Origin: Acinetobacter nosocomialis NIPH 2119
GTDB lineage: Bacteria; Pseudomonadota; Gammaproteobacteria; Pseudomonadales; Moraxellaceae
DNA length: 64,000 nt
Direction of reading: 5' to 3'
Assembly (NCBI RefSeq): GCF_000368085.1
Contig: NZ_KB849239.1
Location: 2,580,170-2,644,169 of the forward strand
Position numbers and translations under genes: made by a program. Position 1 is the first letter of the stretch. Every line of letters starts with the position of its first letter. The notes below the pieces were generated by a model. The model worked only from the letters and a program-made list of their open reading frames with translations, did no database searches and was not told where the DNA came from. Shown in pieces: positions 28,466 through 36,765 of this stretch.

Positions 28466-29221
28466 TTAAGGGGTTAAATCAAACGGTTGCTCTGCTTTAA
28501 TTGGATAAGCAACACCGTTTTCCATATAAGGTTTAAATTTTGCACCACGTACAGCACGGACTACTTTGTCATCTAGACTTGAGATGCCACTGCTTCGTGT
28601 TACGCGCACATTAGTAATCTTGCCTTTTTCATCGGCTTCAATGAGTACAACAACTGAACGCGCTTCGCCTTGTAAATCTTTTGGTGAAACAGTCAAACGT
28701 GGTGAGCGACTCCACTGCACACCTGAACCACCAATTGAAACATGTTTTGGTGATGGATCTGGCGCAGGTTGAGCTTTAGGTGCTTCTTGCACCACTGGCT
28801 TTGGCTTTTCAACGACTTTTTCAGTCACAGTAGTTGTTGGGGTCACTACTTTTGGTTCAACTTTAGGTTCTGTCTTTACTGCTTGTTTAGGAGTTTCAGC
28901 CTTTTTCACCTGCTGAATTTTTTCCACTGGTTTAGGCGGAGTCACAGGTTTCTCAACAACCTTAACTTCTTTCACTTCTTTTTTAGGTTCCGGCTTTTTA
29001 GGCGGTTCTTTCGGTTTCGGTGGTAAAGGTTTTGGTTGTTCTTGAATTTTTACAAAGCGGACTTGTAAAGGCTTCTTATCAATTGGCTTTAGTTCAGCAG
29101 GCTTAATGTGGCTAACTGCCCATAAGACCCCGATATGACCAATTGCAACCGCAATTAGTGCCGTGATGACTTTCTTTTTCATCGGATTGGGAGAGTTTAA
29201 GGCTGCGGAAGATTGACTCAT
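28466..29221 (-). CDS. tonB: TonB energy transducer
   Basis: Protein of 251 residues: an N-terminal membrane anchor (VITALIAVAIGHIGVLWAV), a long Pro/Lys/Glu-rich periplasmic spacer (about 50-150, full of KPEPKKE-type repeats) and a C-terminal TonB domain (VVLIEADEKGKITNVRV ... GAKFKPYMENG). It delivers energy to outer-membrane receptors such as PiuA. It heads tonB-exbB-exbD. Other TonB sets may exist elsewhere in the genome. Confidence 0.93.
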   Translation of the reverse strand: MSQSSAALNSPNPMKKKVITALIAVAIGHIGVLWAVSHIKPAELKPIDKKPLQVRFVKIQEQPKPLPPKPKEPPKKPEPKKEVKEVKVVEKPVTPPKPVEKIQQVKKAETPKQAVKTEPKVEPKVVTPTTTVTEKVVEKPKPVVQEAPKAQPAPDPSPKHVSIGGSGVQWSRSPRLTVSPKDLQGEARSVVVLIEADEKGKITNVRVTRSSGISSLDDKVVRAVRGAKFKPYMENGVAYPIKAEQPFDLTP

Positions 29222-29608
29222 AAGAATCTAATTACCTAATGGATGATGAAGTCGACTTCAATTTATAGAAACGATTTCAAACATCGGATAGAACAATAAA
29301 GTGCCACAATAATAAATGAGAAGTGTTTTCATTTGCAACTACTTTTTTTTGTGAAAACACTTTCCAGTATTGTGCGATCTAACTTCATAAAGTGATATCA
29401 CTTTACTTTTCTCATGTTTAGACAATGCACTAAAACTTGTTGGTTTCAGATACTACTTATCAAATCGTGCTCAACTTAAAAAAACATTAAGCAACTATAT
29501 TGAACGTAATCAATGAAACCTCAAATCATAGTTATGTTATAACATTTTAATTTTATTTTAGCCATAAAAAAGCACACTCAAAAGTGTGCTTTTAAAAATA
29601 TGAGGTAA
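29222..29608. other. Intergenic region upstream of tonB with several palindromes
   Basis: A 387-bp gap without a gene. It contains four palindromic signals: TGAAGTCGACTTCA (29247-29260) near the tonB start; an 11-bp inverted repeat AAGTGTTTTCA at 29321-29331 with its complement at 29352-29362; AAAGTGATATCACTTT (29389-29404); and ATGTTATAACAT (29534-29545). The purU terminator closes the right end. I find no convincing Fur box. Confidence 0.6.
29566..29595 (-). terminator. Terminator after purU
   Basis: AAAAGCACACT and AGTGTGCTTTT arms with loop CAAA; the minus-strand transcript ends in UUUUU. Confidence 0.85.
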
Positions 29609-30472
29609 TTAGAAAACAACCGTCTTATTACCATCTACAATGATTCGGTCTTCTAAATGCCATTTAACAGCACGAGCTAACACATTACGTTCCACATCTT
29701 CCCCAAGCTCACGTAACTGCTCAACATTATAATCGTGGCTCACACGTTCAACGTCTTGCTCAATAATTGGGCCTTGGTCTAGGTCAGCAGTCACATAGTG
29801 AGCTGTTGCACCAATCAACTTCACACCTTTTTCATAGGCTTGCTTATATGGATTTGCCCCAACGAAAGCAGGTAAGAATGAGTGGTGAATATTGATGATT
29901 TTCATTTCCCATTTAGAAACGAAATCTTCACTTAAAATCTGCATGTAACGCGCTAGAACTAATAAGTCATTACCCTGCATCATTTCATGAATTTGAGCAT
30001 AGGCTTCTGCTTTATTGTCTTTAGTTACCTTAATCACAGTAAACGGAATACCAAAGTTTTCAACTGCTTCACGTAAATCTTCATGGTTAGAAATAACGTG
30101 GGTAATTTCACAAGGTAAAGAACCACGAGCATGGCGCCACAATAACTCAAGCAAAGCATGGTCGACTTTAGAAACTAAAATACCAACCTTTTTAACGTCA
30201 TTTACAAAAGCAAGACGCCATTGCATGCCATAACGTTCAGCAACATTTGCAGCGAAAGTCTGAATTAAAGCATCCTTACGTGACTGTAAATGATCAAGTT
30301 CAAATTCAACACGCATGAAATAACGCCCGCCTTGAGCTTCCGTCGCATACTGATCAAGCGCGGTAATGTTTGCACCTTGGTGGTACAAAAAGCTCGATAC
30401 AGCCTGTACGATCCCAGGCTTGTCTTCACAAGTAATCAGTAAACGGGCTGTATTGGCAGTGGTCATATTCAT
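29609..30472 (-). CDS. purU: Formyltetrahydrofolate deformylase
   Basis: Enzyme of 287 residues that hydrolyses 10-formyl-tetrahydrofolate to formate and tetrahydrofolate, balancing one-carbon pools. An N-terminal ACT domain (LLITCEDKPGIVQAVSSFL) is followed by the formyltransferase-like domain with the catalytic Asn/His/Asp signature (INIHHSFLPAFVGANPY, GATAHYVT, DQGPII). The start is uncertain: ATG at 30472 or 30464 are both possible, while the longest frame needs a TTG at 30499. A terminator follows. Confidence 0.92.
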   Translation of the reverse strand: MNMTTANTARLLITCEDKPGIVQAVSSFLYHQGANITALDQYATEAQGGRYFMRVEFELDHLQSRKDALIQTFAANVAERYGMQWRLAFVNDVKKVGILVSKVDHALLELLWRHARGSLPCEITHVISNHEDLREAVENFGIPFTVIKVTKDNKAEAYAQIHEMMQGNDLLVLARYMQILSEDFVSKWEMKIINIHHSFLPAFVGANPYKQAYEKGVKLIGATAHYVTADLDQGPIIEQDVERVSHDYNVEQLRELGEDVERNVLARAVKWHLEDRIIVDGNKTVVF

Positions 30473-30546
30473 TTGGTTAATATCACTTAATTGAGACAAA
30501 ATTTTGATAAGCCGAGTATTCTAGCGCTCTAAATAAACAAGCACAA

Positions 30547-31239
30547 CTATTCATCTTTTAAGGATGACAAGCTTGCAAAAAGATCAGAGGGTCCAAGTGA
30601 TTCTAACAATTGTTCATAAGTCGCACGGCTTTCACCCATCAAATAAGGGCCTTCTAAGAAAACCATTTGACGTAATGCTTGCCAGACCCATTTCTCTTCA
30701 AGGTGATTATTGTCACTAATATGCCCAGACATATATAGAAAGTTGGTCCAGTTCGTTAAGACAATCCAAAGGTTAATAATTAAAGCTTCAATTTCAGAAG
30801 CTGTCATTTTCATAAGTCCTGCATCAACAAAGGCCTGATAAATTCGTTGTCCTTGTTGCATCACCTGCCCCGCAAATCGAGGGTAGATTTTTTTAAAGTC
30901 TTCGTTACTTTCAACTAAGTGATAAACATCACGATGAATAAAACGATAGTTCCATAACTGACCGCTGAGCACTTGAAAATAGTTAATTTTGTCATTGGTC
31001 GTTAATGGTCTGTCTTCAGGTAAAGATAGCATTTCCAAAGTCTCGACCTGATATTGATACATTAATTCTTTAATAATTTCATGCTTGTTTCGAAAGTGAT
31101 AATACAAGTTTCCAGGACTAATGCCCAACTCTGCAGCAATATGATTGGTAGTGACAGACCGTTCGCCACGCTCATTAAAAAGCTGCAAACTGATTTGTAA
31201 AATCCGGTCTTTTGTCTTCAAAGCTTTAGGTAGAGACAT
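30547..31239 (-). CDS. TetR-family transcriptional regulator
   Basis: Regulator of 230 residues. The N-terminal helix-turn-helix is clear (RILQISLQLFNERGERSVTT ... ELGISPGNLYYHFRNKHEI, about 12-58). The C-terminal ligand domain is helical. It is divergent from an aldehyde dehydrogenase gene, and a 20-bp palindrome lies between them, so it probably represses that gene and perhaps itself. The inducer is unknown; an aldehyde or fatty compound would fit. Confidence 0.88.
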   Translation of the reverse strand: MSLPKALKTKDRILQISLQLFNERGERSVTTNHIAAELGISPGNLYYHFRNKHEIIKELMYQYQVETLEMLSLPEDRPLTTNDKINYFQVLSGQLWNYRFIHRDVYHLVESNEDFKKIYPRFAGQVMQQGQRIYQAFVDAGLMKMTASEIEALIINLWIVLTNWTNFLYMSGHISDNNHLEEKWVWQALRQMVFLEGPYLMGESRATYEQLLESLGPSDLFASLSSLKDE

Positions 31240-31298
31240 TTTAATAACCTTCGTTAATTCATATGGTTAAGACTTGCACACAGAAACCAACTTGACTC

Positions 31299-31318
31299 TT
31301 TAGAGTATTTACTCTAAA
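31299..31318. promoter_or_regulatory. Palindrome between tetR and aldehyde dehydrogenase, likely operator
   Basis: Perfect inverted repeat: TTTAGAGTA, two T, then TACTCTAAA. Its size and central placement 34 bp before the dehydrogenase start fit a TetR-family operator. Confidence 0.6.
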
Positions 31319-31351
31319 AAATAAGTATATCAGTATATTTGGTAAGTACCG

Positions 31352-32800
31352 ATGAACAGTCAAACAAAAACAAATCCAGAGACTCAGGTTCCTTATGATG
31401 TTAAGCATTTACAAGATTTGCTTGAGCAGCAAAAGATTGCCTACTTACGTCATCCGGTACCCACTGCTAAAGAGCGTATTGATCGTTTAGCTCGTCTTAA
31501 AAGAGTCTTGGTAAAATATCAAGATCAGATTGCCGAAGCAATTAACCTTGATTATGGCAATCGTGCCATTATGGAAACCAAAATTGGTGAGTTGCTTACC
31601 TGTCTTGAACAAATCAAATATTACAGTAAGAACCTGACCGGATGGATGAAACCATCAAAACGCCATATCAGTGTATTACATCAGCCAGCAAAAGGTTGGG
31701 TACAATATCAACCAATGGGAGTAATTGGCATTATTACACCATGGAACTACCCTTTACTACTGTCTGTTGGTCCACTTATTTGTGCGTTGGCTGCAGGTAA
31801 CCATGCCATGATCAAAATTTCGAGTGCTTCTCCAAATTTTGGACAGGTTCTTGAAAATGCACTTTCTGAAGCCTTCCCACAAGAGCTGGTTGCGGTGGTA
31901 AATGGCGGCGGCGTAATTTCTGATGCGTTTAGTCATTTGCCTTTCGATAAAATGATTTTCACTGGCTCGACTTCTGTTGGTAAAACCGTCATGGCAGCCG
32001 CAGCTCAAAATCTGGTTCCGGTTATTCTTGAGTTGGGTGGTAAATCCCCTGCTTTGGTACATGCTTCCGTAGATATGAAAGATGTCGCACAGCGTATTGC
32101 TGTTGGTAAACTATGGAATGCAGGCCAAACTTGTGTTGCGCCAGATCATATTTTCTTGCCACGCGGAAAAACTGCCGAGTTCATTGAAAACTTTAAATTG
32201 ATTGTGGCTGGAATGTACCCACATTTCCGTAACAACCAAGACTACACCTCTATTATTAATGATAAACAGTACAACCGTATTCAGGGATATCTCGAAAATG
32301 CCCGTGATCAAGGTGCGCGTATTGTTGAAGTTAATCCGCAAAATGAAATTTTAGATGATGTCCGCAAAATTGCACCGACTCTAGTGACTGGTGTAACAAC
32401 TGCAATGGATATTATGCAAAATGAAATTTTTGGTCCTGTACTACCAATTTTAGAATATGACCAAATCGAAGAGGTCATTGAGTTTATTAATAGTCGCCCG
32501 CGTCCTTTAGCAATGTATTATTTTGATTATGATCAGGCACGCGCTGATTATATCTCTCAACATACTCATTCAGGGCATTTCGGAATTAACATGGTGATTA
32601 CCCATGTTGCGCAAGATGACTTGCCATTTGGAGGAATCGGCGCATCAGGTATGGGTAAATACCACGGACCTGAAGGCTTTTTTGGGCTGTCACATGAACG
32701 TTCGGTCATGTCAAATCCAAAACTTTATAGCTTGAAATACATTCTTCCACCGTTCAATAAACCAATTCATCGCTTCATTTCGAAAACCTTGTTGCGTTAA
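31352..32800 (+). CDS. Coniferyl-aldehyde-dehydrogenase-like aldehyde dehydrogenase
   Basis: NAD(P)-dependent dehydrogenase of 482 residues, ALDH superfamily. The Rossmann NAD site is FTGSTSVGKTVM (about 207), the general base Glu is in LELGGKSPAL, and the catalytic Cys is in NAGQTCVAPDH (about 258). The overall pattern is closest to the coniferyl aldehyde dehydrogenase subgroup, which also contains medium- and long-chain aldehyde enzymes; the substrate is not proven. The C-terminus is basic and hydrophobic (FNKPIHRFISKTLL), possibly membrane associated. Probably controlled by the divergent TetR protein. Confidence 0.88.
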   Translation: MNSQTKTNPETQVPYDVKHLQDLLEQQKIAYLRHPVPTAKERIDRLARLKRVLVKYQDQIAEAINLDYGNRAIMETKIGELLTCLEQIKYYSKNLTGWMKPSKRHISVLHQPAKGWVQYQPMGVIGIITPWNYPLLLSVGPLICALAAGNHAMIKISSASPNFGQVLENALSEAFPQELVAVVNGGGVISDAFSHLPFDKMIFTGSTSVGKTVMAAAAQNLVPVILELGGKSPALVHASVDMKDVAQRIAVGKLWNAGQTCVAPDHIFLPRGKTAEFIENFKLIVAGMYPHFRNNQDYTSIINDKQYNRIQGYLENARDQGARIVEVNPQNEILDDVRKIAPTLVTGVTTAMDIMQNEIFGPVLPILEYDQIEEVIEFINSRPRPLAMYYFDYDQARADYISQHTHSGHFGINMVITHVAQDDLPFGGIGASGMGKYHGPEGFFGLSHERSVMSNPKLYSLKYILPPFNKPIHRFISKTLLR

Positions 32801-32807
32801 CTGATCA

Positions 32808-32844
32808 AGGCATGATCTGTTACACTAGATCATGCCTCGTTTTT
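32808..32844 (+). terminator. Terminator after aldehyde dehydrogenase
   Basis: AGGCATGATCT and AGATCATGCCT arms (11 bp) with an 8-nt loop, followed by CGTTTTT. Confidence 0.88.
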
Positions 32845-32967
32845 ACCAATTTCGCTTGTCTTTTAATCGTATTTTTGGTATAAAACGCCCCTTGAATGAA
32901 TTCATCCGTTTACATTTAGTATGACTGGCCACAGATTTGCTGTTGGCTAAATCAATGGAGTTACACC

Positions 32968-33204
32968 ATGTCTAAGGTTTGCCAAGTTACCGGCAAGCGT
33001 CCAGTCGTTGGTAACAACGTCTCACACGCCAACAACAAAACCAAGCGCCGGTTCGAGCCGAACCTGCACCACCACCGTTTCTGGTTAGAAAGCGAAAAAC
33101 GTTTTGTACGTCTTCGTTTAACCACTAAAGGTATGCGTATTATTGACAAATTGGGTATCGAAAAGGTTGTTGCAGACCTTCGTGCTCAAGGTCAAAAGAT
33201 CTAA
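32968..33204 (+). CDS. rpmB: Ribosomal protein L28 (bL28)
   Basis: Basic protein of 78 residues starting [16 protein letters not shown], the family signature, with [13 protein letters not shown] in the rRNA-binding part. GGAG precedes the ATG. It is followed after 12 bp by rpmG, the usual rpmB-rpmG operon. Confidence 0.97.
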
Positions 33205-33216
33205 GGAGTCTGAGCA

Positions 33217-33372
33217 ATGCGTGATAAGATTCGTCTCGTTTCTTCAGCTGGTACAGGTTATTTCTATACCACGACTAAAAACAAACGTACTATGCCGGAA
33301 AAAATGGAAATCAAAAAATTTGATCCAAAAATCCGTCAACACGTGATTTTCAAAGAAGCTAAAATCAAATAA
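33217..33372 (+). CDS. rpmG: Ribosomal protein L33 (bL33)
   Basis: A 51-residue basic protein, [20 protein letters not shown] at the N-terminus and [11 protein letters not shown] near the C-terminus, which is the L33 pattern (GTG[HY]FYTTxKN). AAGGAG lies 10 bp upstream. The Cys pairs of zinc-type L33 are absent, so this is the zinc-free form. It is co-transcribed with rpmB, and a strong terminator follows. Confidence 0.97.
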
Positions 33373-33383
33373 TTTTAGCGTCG

Positions 33384-33418
33384 AAAAAAACGACTTCTTT
33401 AAGAAGTCGTTTTTTTTT
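33384..33418 (+). terminator. Terminator of rpmB-rpmG
   Basis: AAAAAAACGACTTC and GAAGTCGTTTTTTT arms with loop TTTAA and nine T. Confidence 0.92.
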
Positions 33419-33519
33419 GCATTTTTTTTATACCTGCCTTTTTGTTAAACTTTCTACATATTCCGCCTTGGCATTTTTTATGCTTGTCTTTAGCCTAACT
33501 CACGTAAAAGGAGTTTTTA

Positions 33520-35229
33520 GTGCCGCATGACGTAGATTTAATTATTTTACTTGCTGTTGGTTTCGGTGTTGCCCTCTTTTTTGGCTATATAGCCGCCCGA
33601 CTACGACTTCCCCCTCTTATTGGCTATCTTATTGCCGGAATTATTATTAGTCCGAATACCCCTGGCATAGAAGCAGATATTCATCTTGCCAACCAACTGG
33701 CTGAACTCGGCGTAATGTTCTTGATGTTTGGCGTTGGGATGCATTTTTCATTAAATGATCTTTTACAAGTTCGTCGTATTGCCTTGCCGGGTGCGATTTT
33801 ACAGATTGCTGTTGCCACCTTACTTGGTATTGGCGTTTCAATGTTATGGGGCTGGAGCTTTGGCTCCGCTCTGGTTTTTGGCTTAAGCCTATCGTGTGCG
33901 AGTACTGTTGTCTTATTAAAAGCTTTAGGAGACCGCGGTCTTTTAGACTCAGTAAACGGCAAAATTGCTGTGGGTTGGCTGTTAGTTGAAGACTTAGTGA
34001 TGGTACTTGTTTTAGTACTTCTTCCAGCTACAGCAGTTTTACTTGGTGGCAAAGCACCAGCAGGCGCAGAAGGCAACATTTGGTTAACGCTTGGAATCAC
34101 CCTATTAAAAGTGATTGGCTTTATTGCGTTCATGCTCATTGTAGGCAAGCGTGTAGTGCCTATCATTATGCAGTTTGTTGCTCGCTTAGGTTCAAGAGAG
34201 CTATTTACGCTGACAGTCGTAGCAGCAGCTGTTTCAATCGCCTATGGCTCTTATGCTATCTTTGGCGTTTCAATGGCCTTAGGGGCCTTCTTTGCGGGTA
34301 TGGTCGTAAAAGAATCAGACTTTAGCCATCGTGCAGAAGAAGAGACTCTTCCTCTACGTGAAATTTTCTCAATTTTATTTTTCGTTTCGGTAGGAATGTT
34401 GTTTGATCCACATATTCTTATCGAGCGTCCACTGCATATTTTGGCAGTTATCGCGATTATTATGGTGGGTAAAACACTTGCTGCAATGGCCTTGGTTTTA
34501 TTCTTCCGCTATCCAATTAATACTGCTTTGACAGTCGGGGCTAGCCTTGCACAAATTGGTGAGTTTTCATTTATTTTGGCTACACTGGGAGTTTCTTTAG
34601 GTCTATTAACTCTAGAAGCGCAAAACCTGATTTTAGCGGGTGCTTTGTTCTCAATTACGCTTAACTCTTTTGTTTTCTCGGCAGTTGAACCTGTACAACG
34701 CTGGATTCGTGAACGCTCTCATTTGGCACGACTTCTTGAACGTAGTGGTGACCCACTCGCTATGTTGCCAGATGAAGTCGATCAGGCTTATCTACGCGAT
34801 CAAGTGGTAATTGTAGGATATGGTGGCGTTGGACGACGTATTACTGAAAATTTAATTAATCAGAATATTAAAGTCGTGATTGCAGAAGAAAATCGTGAAA
34901 TTGTAGAAAAGTTACGTCAAGCAAATATTGCTGCCGTAAGTGGTGTAGCAACTGAACCCGGCGTTCTCATTCAGGCTCATATCATGCATGCACGTCTTTT
35001 GGTGATTTCCCCTATGGATATTTTAGATATTCACCGGATTGTGGATATTGCCAAACAATTGAACCCTCAAATTCAGGTTTTAATTTGTGCAGAAAGTAAA
35101 GAAGAAGCTGCCGTTATTCGAGATGAAAATATTGGTGAAGTATTCTATGCAAAAGAAGAAATGGCAAAGAATATGAGCCATCATATTTTAAATCAAATCG
35201 AGCTTGCGCATCAGTCAACACATCATTAA
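33520..35229 (+). CDS. YbaL/KefB-type cation:proton antiporter with RCK domain
   Basis: CPA2-family inner-membrane protein of 569 residues. About 12 hydrophobic segments (residues 5-385) are followed by a cytoplasmic TrkA-N (RCK) domain with the nucleotide site VVIVGYGGVGRRIT (about 427). The layout matches E. coli YbaL, and KefB/C are more distant relatives. It probably exchanges K+ or Na+ for H+, gated by nucleotide; the ion is not known. The start is GTG at 33520 with AAAAGGAG 6 bp before. It ends at a terminator shared with the next gene. Confidence 0.88.
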   Translation: MPHDVDLIILLAVGFGVALFFGYIAARLRLPPLIGYLIAGIIISPNTPGIEADIHLANQLAELGVMFLMFGVGMHFSLNDLLQVRRIALPGAILQIAVATLLGIGVSMLWGWSFGSALVFGLSLSCASTVVLLKALGDRGLLDSVNGKIAVGWLLVEDLVMVLVLVLLPATAVLLGGKAPAGAEGNIWLTLGITLLKVIGFIAFMLIVGKRVVPIIMQFVARLGSRELFTLTVVAAAVSIAYGSYAIFGVSMALGAFFAGMVVKESDFSHRAEEETLPLREIFSILFFVSVGMLFDPHILIERPLHILAVIAIIMVGKTLAAMALVLFFRYPINTALTVGASLAQIGEFSFILATLGVSLGLLTLEAQNLILAGALFSITLNSFVFSAVEPVQRWIRERSHLARLLERSGDPLAMLPDEVDQAYLRDQVVIVGYGGVGRRITENLINQNIKVVIAEENREIVEKLRQANIAAVSGVATEPGVLIQAHIMHARLLVISPMDILDIHRIVDIAKQLNPQIQVLICAESKEEAAVIRDENIGEVFYAKEEMAKNMSHHILNQIELAHQSTHH

Positions 35230-35236
35230 CGCATAC

Positions 35237-35267
35237 AAAAAAGCGTACTCAAGAGTACGCTTTTTTT
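35237..35267. terminator. Bidirectional terminator between the antiporter and a small gene
   Basis: AAAAAAGCGTACTC and GAGTACGCTTTTTT arms with a two-base loop, flanked by A- and T-runs for both strands. Confidence 0.92.
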
Positions 35268-35544
35268 AACTTAGGAATTTAGGCTGCTCATCTACAACTT
35301 CAGCCTGCCATTCATTAACCTGCTTCTCTAGCAGTCCAAATAAAGCAGCTTGAATCATATGCTGGGCAACGATAGGCGTTTGCTCGCCTAATATCTCTTT
35401 TAGTTCATCACTAAATTGAATTTTAACCAAAGGCTCTTTTTCAGAACCAGCATTACGCAAGGCGAGCTCACCACCTTCGAGTTGGACTAACTCCAACACT
35501 GCTTCTTGATTTCCAAATAACTCTTTCAATTGCTGTATAGACAT
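35266..35544 (-). CDS. Small soluble protein of unknown function
   Basis: Protein of 92 residues starting MSIQQLKELFGNQEAVLEL. Acidic, helical, with no membrane segment, Cys or known motif. I choose the ATG at 35544, because GGAGGAA precedes it; the upstream extension includes that ribosome site. Its stop overlaps the shared terminator. I do not recognise a family. Confidence 0.7.
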   Translation of the reverse strand: MSIQQLKELFGNQEAVLELVQLEGGELALRNAGSEKEPLVKIQFSDELKEILGEQTPIVAQHMIQAALFGLLEKQVNEWQAEVVDEQPKFLS

Positions 35545-35656
35545 ATACTTCCTCCATGTTTCAACATGGTGGCAAAGCACCCTTGCACTTTGCATCTCTC
35601 GTCTTATTTATATAGGCGCACTAGGATTAAATTTCAAGCGCTCAGACAGTTTAATT

Positions 35657-36160
35657 TTAGAACTCGACCATTTCGTTACGAAAACCATCAATTAAATGAC
35701 TTAACTCTCTATGCCATTCACGCAAAATTTTCACATCAGGTAACCATGATTGTGGCCCCTGAGTCACTTTAATGATCAAATTAGAAGAAGTTTCTTCTTC
35801 CGGTGTCGGTTCAGTAGGTTCCGGTGCATATTGGCACATGCGGTAAGCACGCTTTAACTCTGCAACAAAACCATCTTTTGCCAATTGCTGCAAAACAGAA
35901 ACTTCAGGAGAAACTTGTCCTTTTGCCGCCATATGCTCTTCAATCGATTTTAATGTCGGCTGTGAGTCATTTAAACGGTAATAACGTACCAGTTCTTGCA
36001 GGAATGCTAACATCGCACCATGCAAGTGAAAGACAGCTGTTTCACGATACGCTTGTACCTGCTGTACATGATCAGTTTGCTCTGCTTGTTGACACGCTAG
36101 GCGCGCAAAATAGAGTTTTTGATTGGTACGATCGGCATGATAACGAGCAACACGTGACAT
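35657..36160 (-). CDS. DUF6586-like protein of unknown function
   Basis: Protein of 167 residues, mostly helical, starting MSRVARYHADRTNQKLYFAR. The N-terminal pattern (RTNQKLYFA) resembles DUF6586 proteins of Acinetobacter and Pseudomonas. A Pro/Glu/Thr-rich linker (about 115-130) separates two helical parts. The start is the ATG at 36160 with AGGAAAG at 7 bp; the longer frame (36193) lacks one. Function unknown. Confidence 0.65.
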   Translation of the reverse strand: MSRVARYHADRTNQKLYFARLACQQAEQTDHVQQVQAYRETAVFHLHGAMLAFLQELVRYYRLNDSQPTLKSIEEHMAAKGQVSPEVSVLQQLAKDGFVAELKRAYRMCQYAPEPTEPTPEEETSSNLIIKVTQGPQSWLPDVKILREWHRELSHLIDGFRNEMVEF

Positions 36161-36276
36161 AACTAAACTTTCCTGTTCTAAAATTGCCATCAATATGGCT
36201 ATTCTTAGCTTAACGACTCCATTGATAAAATCAACGTTATTTATGGTAAATCCAGAGAGACTTGATAAATTTTACG

Positions 36277-36444
36277 TTATCCCTCATCACCATCATTGAT
36301 TAAAAAATTCTTGTTTTTAACAATTAATAGATCTTTAAGAGGTAACTCTGTAGGCACCCATGAACGGACTTCAAGTGTCTTTACACCTTGGGCTATATAG
36401 GTTCCATTTGGAGCAACCACAGAAAGAGCTAAAAATTGTTGCAT
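36277..36444 (-). CDS. Short ASCH-like protein, possibly truncated
   Basis: A 55-residue frame beginning MQQFLALSVVAPNG. The segment GVKTLEVRSWVPTELPLKDLLIV matches the first half of the ASCH fold (G-x-K-T-x-E-x-R-x-W), a putative RNA-binding domain of roughly 110 residues. The frame then stops after DEG, so the second half is missing, and the next 80 bp do not continue it in frame. It begins 8 bp after the RRM gene. Either a decayed gene or a mini-protein; a frameshift is not evident. Confidence 0.5.
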   Translation of the reverse strand: MQQFLALSVVAPNGTYIAQGVKTLEVRSWVPTELPLKDLLIVKNKNFLINDGDEG

Positions 36445-36451
36445 AAAAGTA

Positions 36452-36691
36452 TTACTCTTCAGCAGCCTTAACGCGAATACCATAACCTTTTACCTTAAGT
36501 GTATTTAGACCTTTGATTGCTTTAATGGCTTCACGCGAATTCGGCATTTCAACAAAGCCAAAACCTTTTGATTTACCTGTATCTTTATCGGTAACAACCA
36601 CACAAGACTCAACTTTACCATAAGCCTTAAACAGCTCTAAAACTTCTGCTTCAGTCACTGAACGATCTAAATTACGAACTAATATTTTCAT
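36452..36691 (-). CDS. RNA-binding protein with a single RRM
   Basis: Protein of 79 residues made of one RNA recognition motif. RNP2 is KILVRNL at residue 2 and RNP1 is KGFGFVEM at about 42. Bacterial single-RRM proteins of this type occur in Acinetobacter and cyanobacteria, and their targets are unknown. The true start is ATG at 36691: the longer frame (36817) overlaps the helicase gene, and the extra 42 residues do not look like protein. AAGG precedes the ATG. An ASCH-like fragment follows at 8 bp. Confidence 0.85.
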   Translation of the reverse strand: MKILVRNLDRSVTEAEVLELFKAYGKVESCVVVTDKDTGKSKGFGFVEMPNSREAIKAIKGLNTLKVKGYGIRVKAAEE

Positions 36692-36765
36692 TTTCCAACC
36701 TTGATTAGCCTTAAATAATAAAGGCCAATACACATTTGAGTATTCACAGTGTCTTATACAGTAGT

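Noticed and set aside
28769..29026. Plus-strand open frame rich in Phe, His and Arg
   Set aside because: It is the antisense of the Pro/Lys/Glu-rich spacer of tonB, which keeps all frames open.
33681..34166. A 161-codon minus-strand frame within the antiporter gene
   Set aside because: Shadow of the transporter coding sequence; low-complexity Thr/Pro/Lys composition and no start signal.
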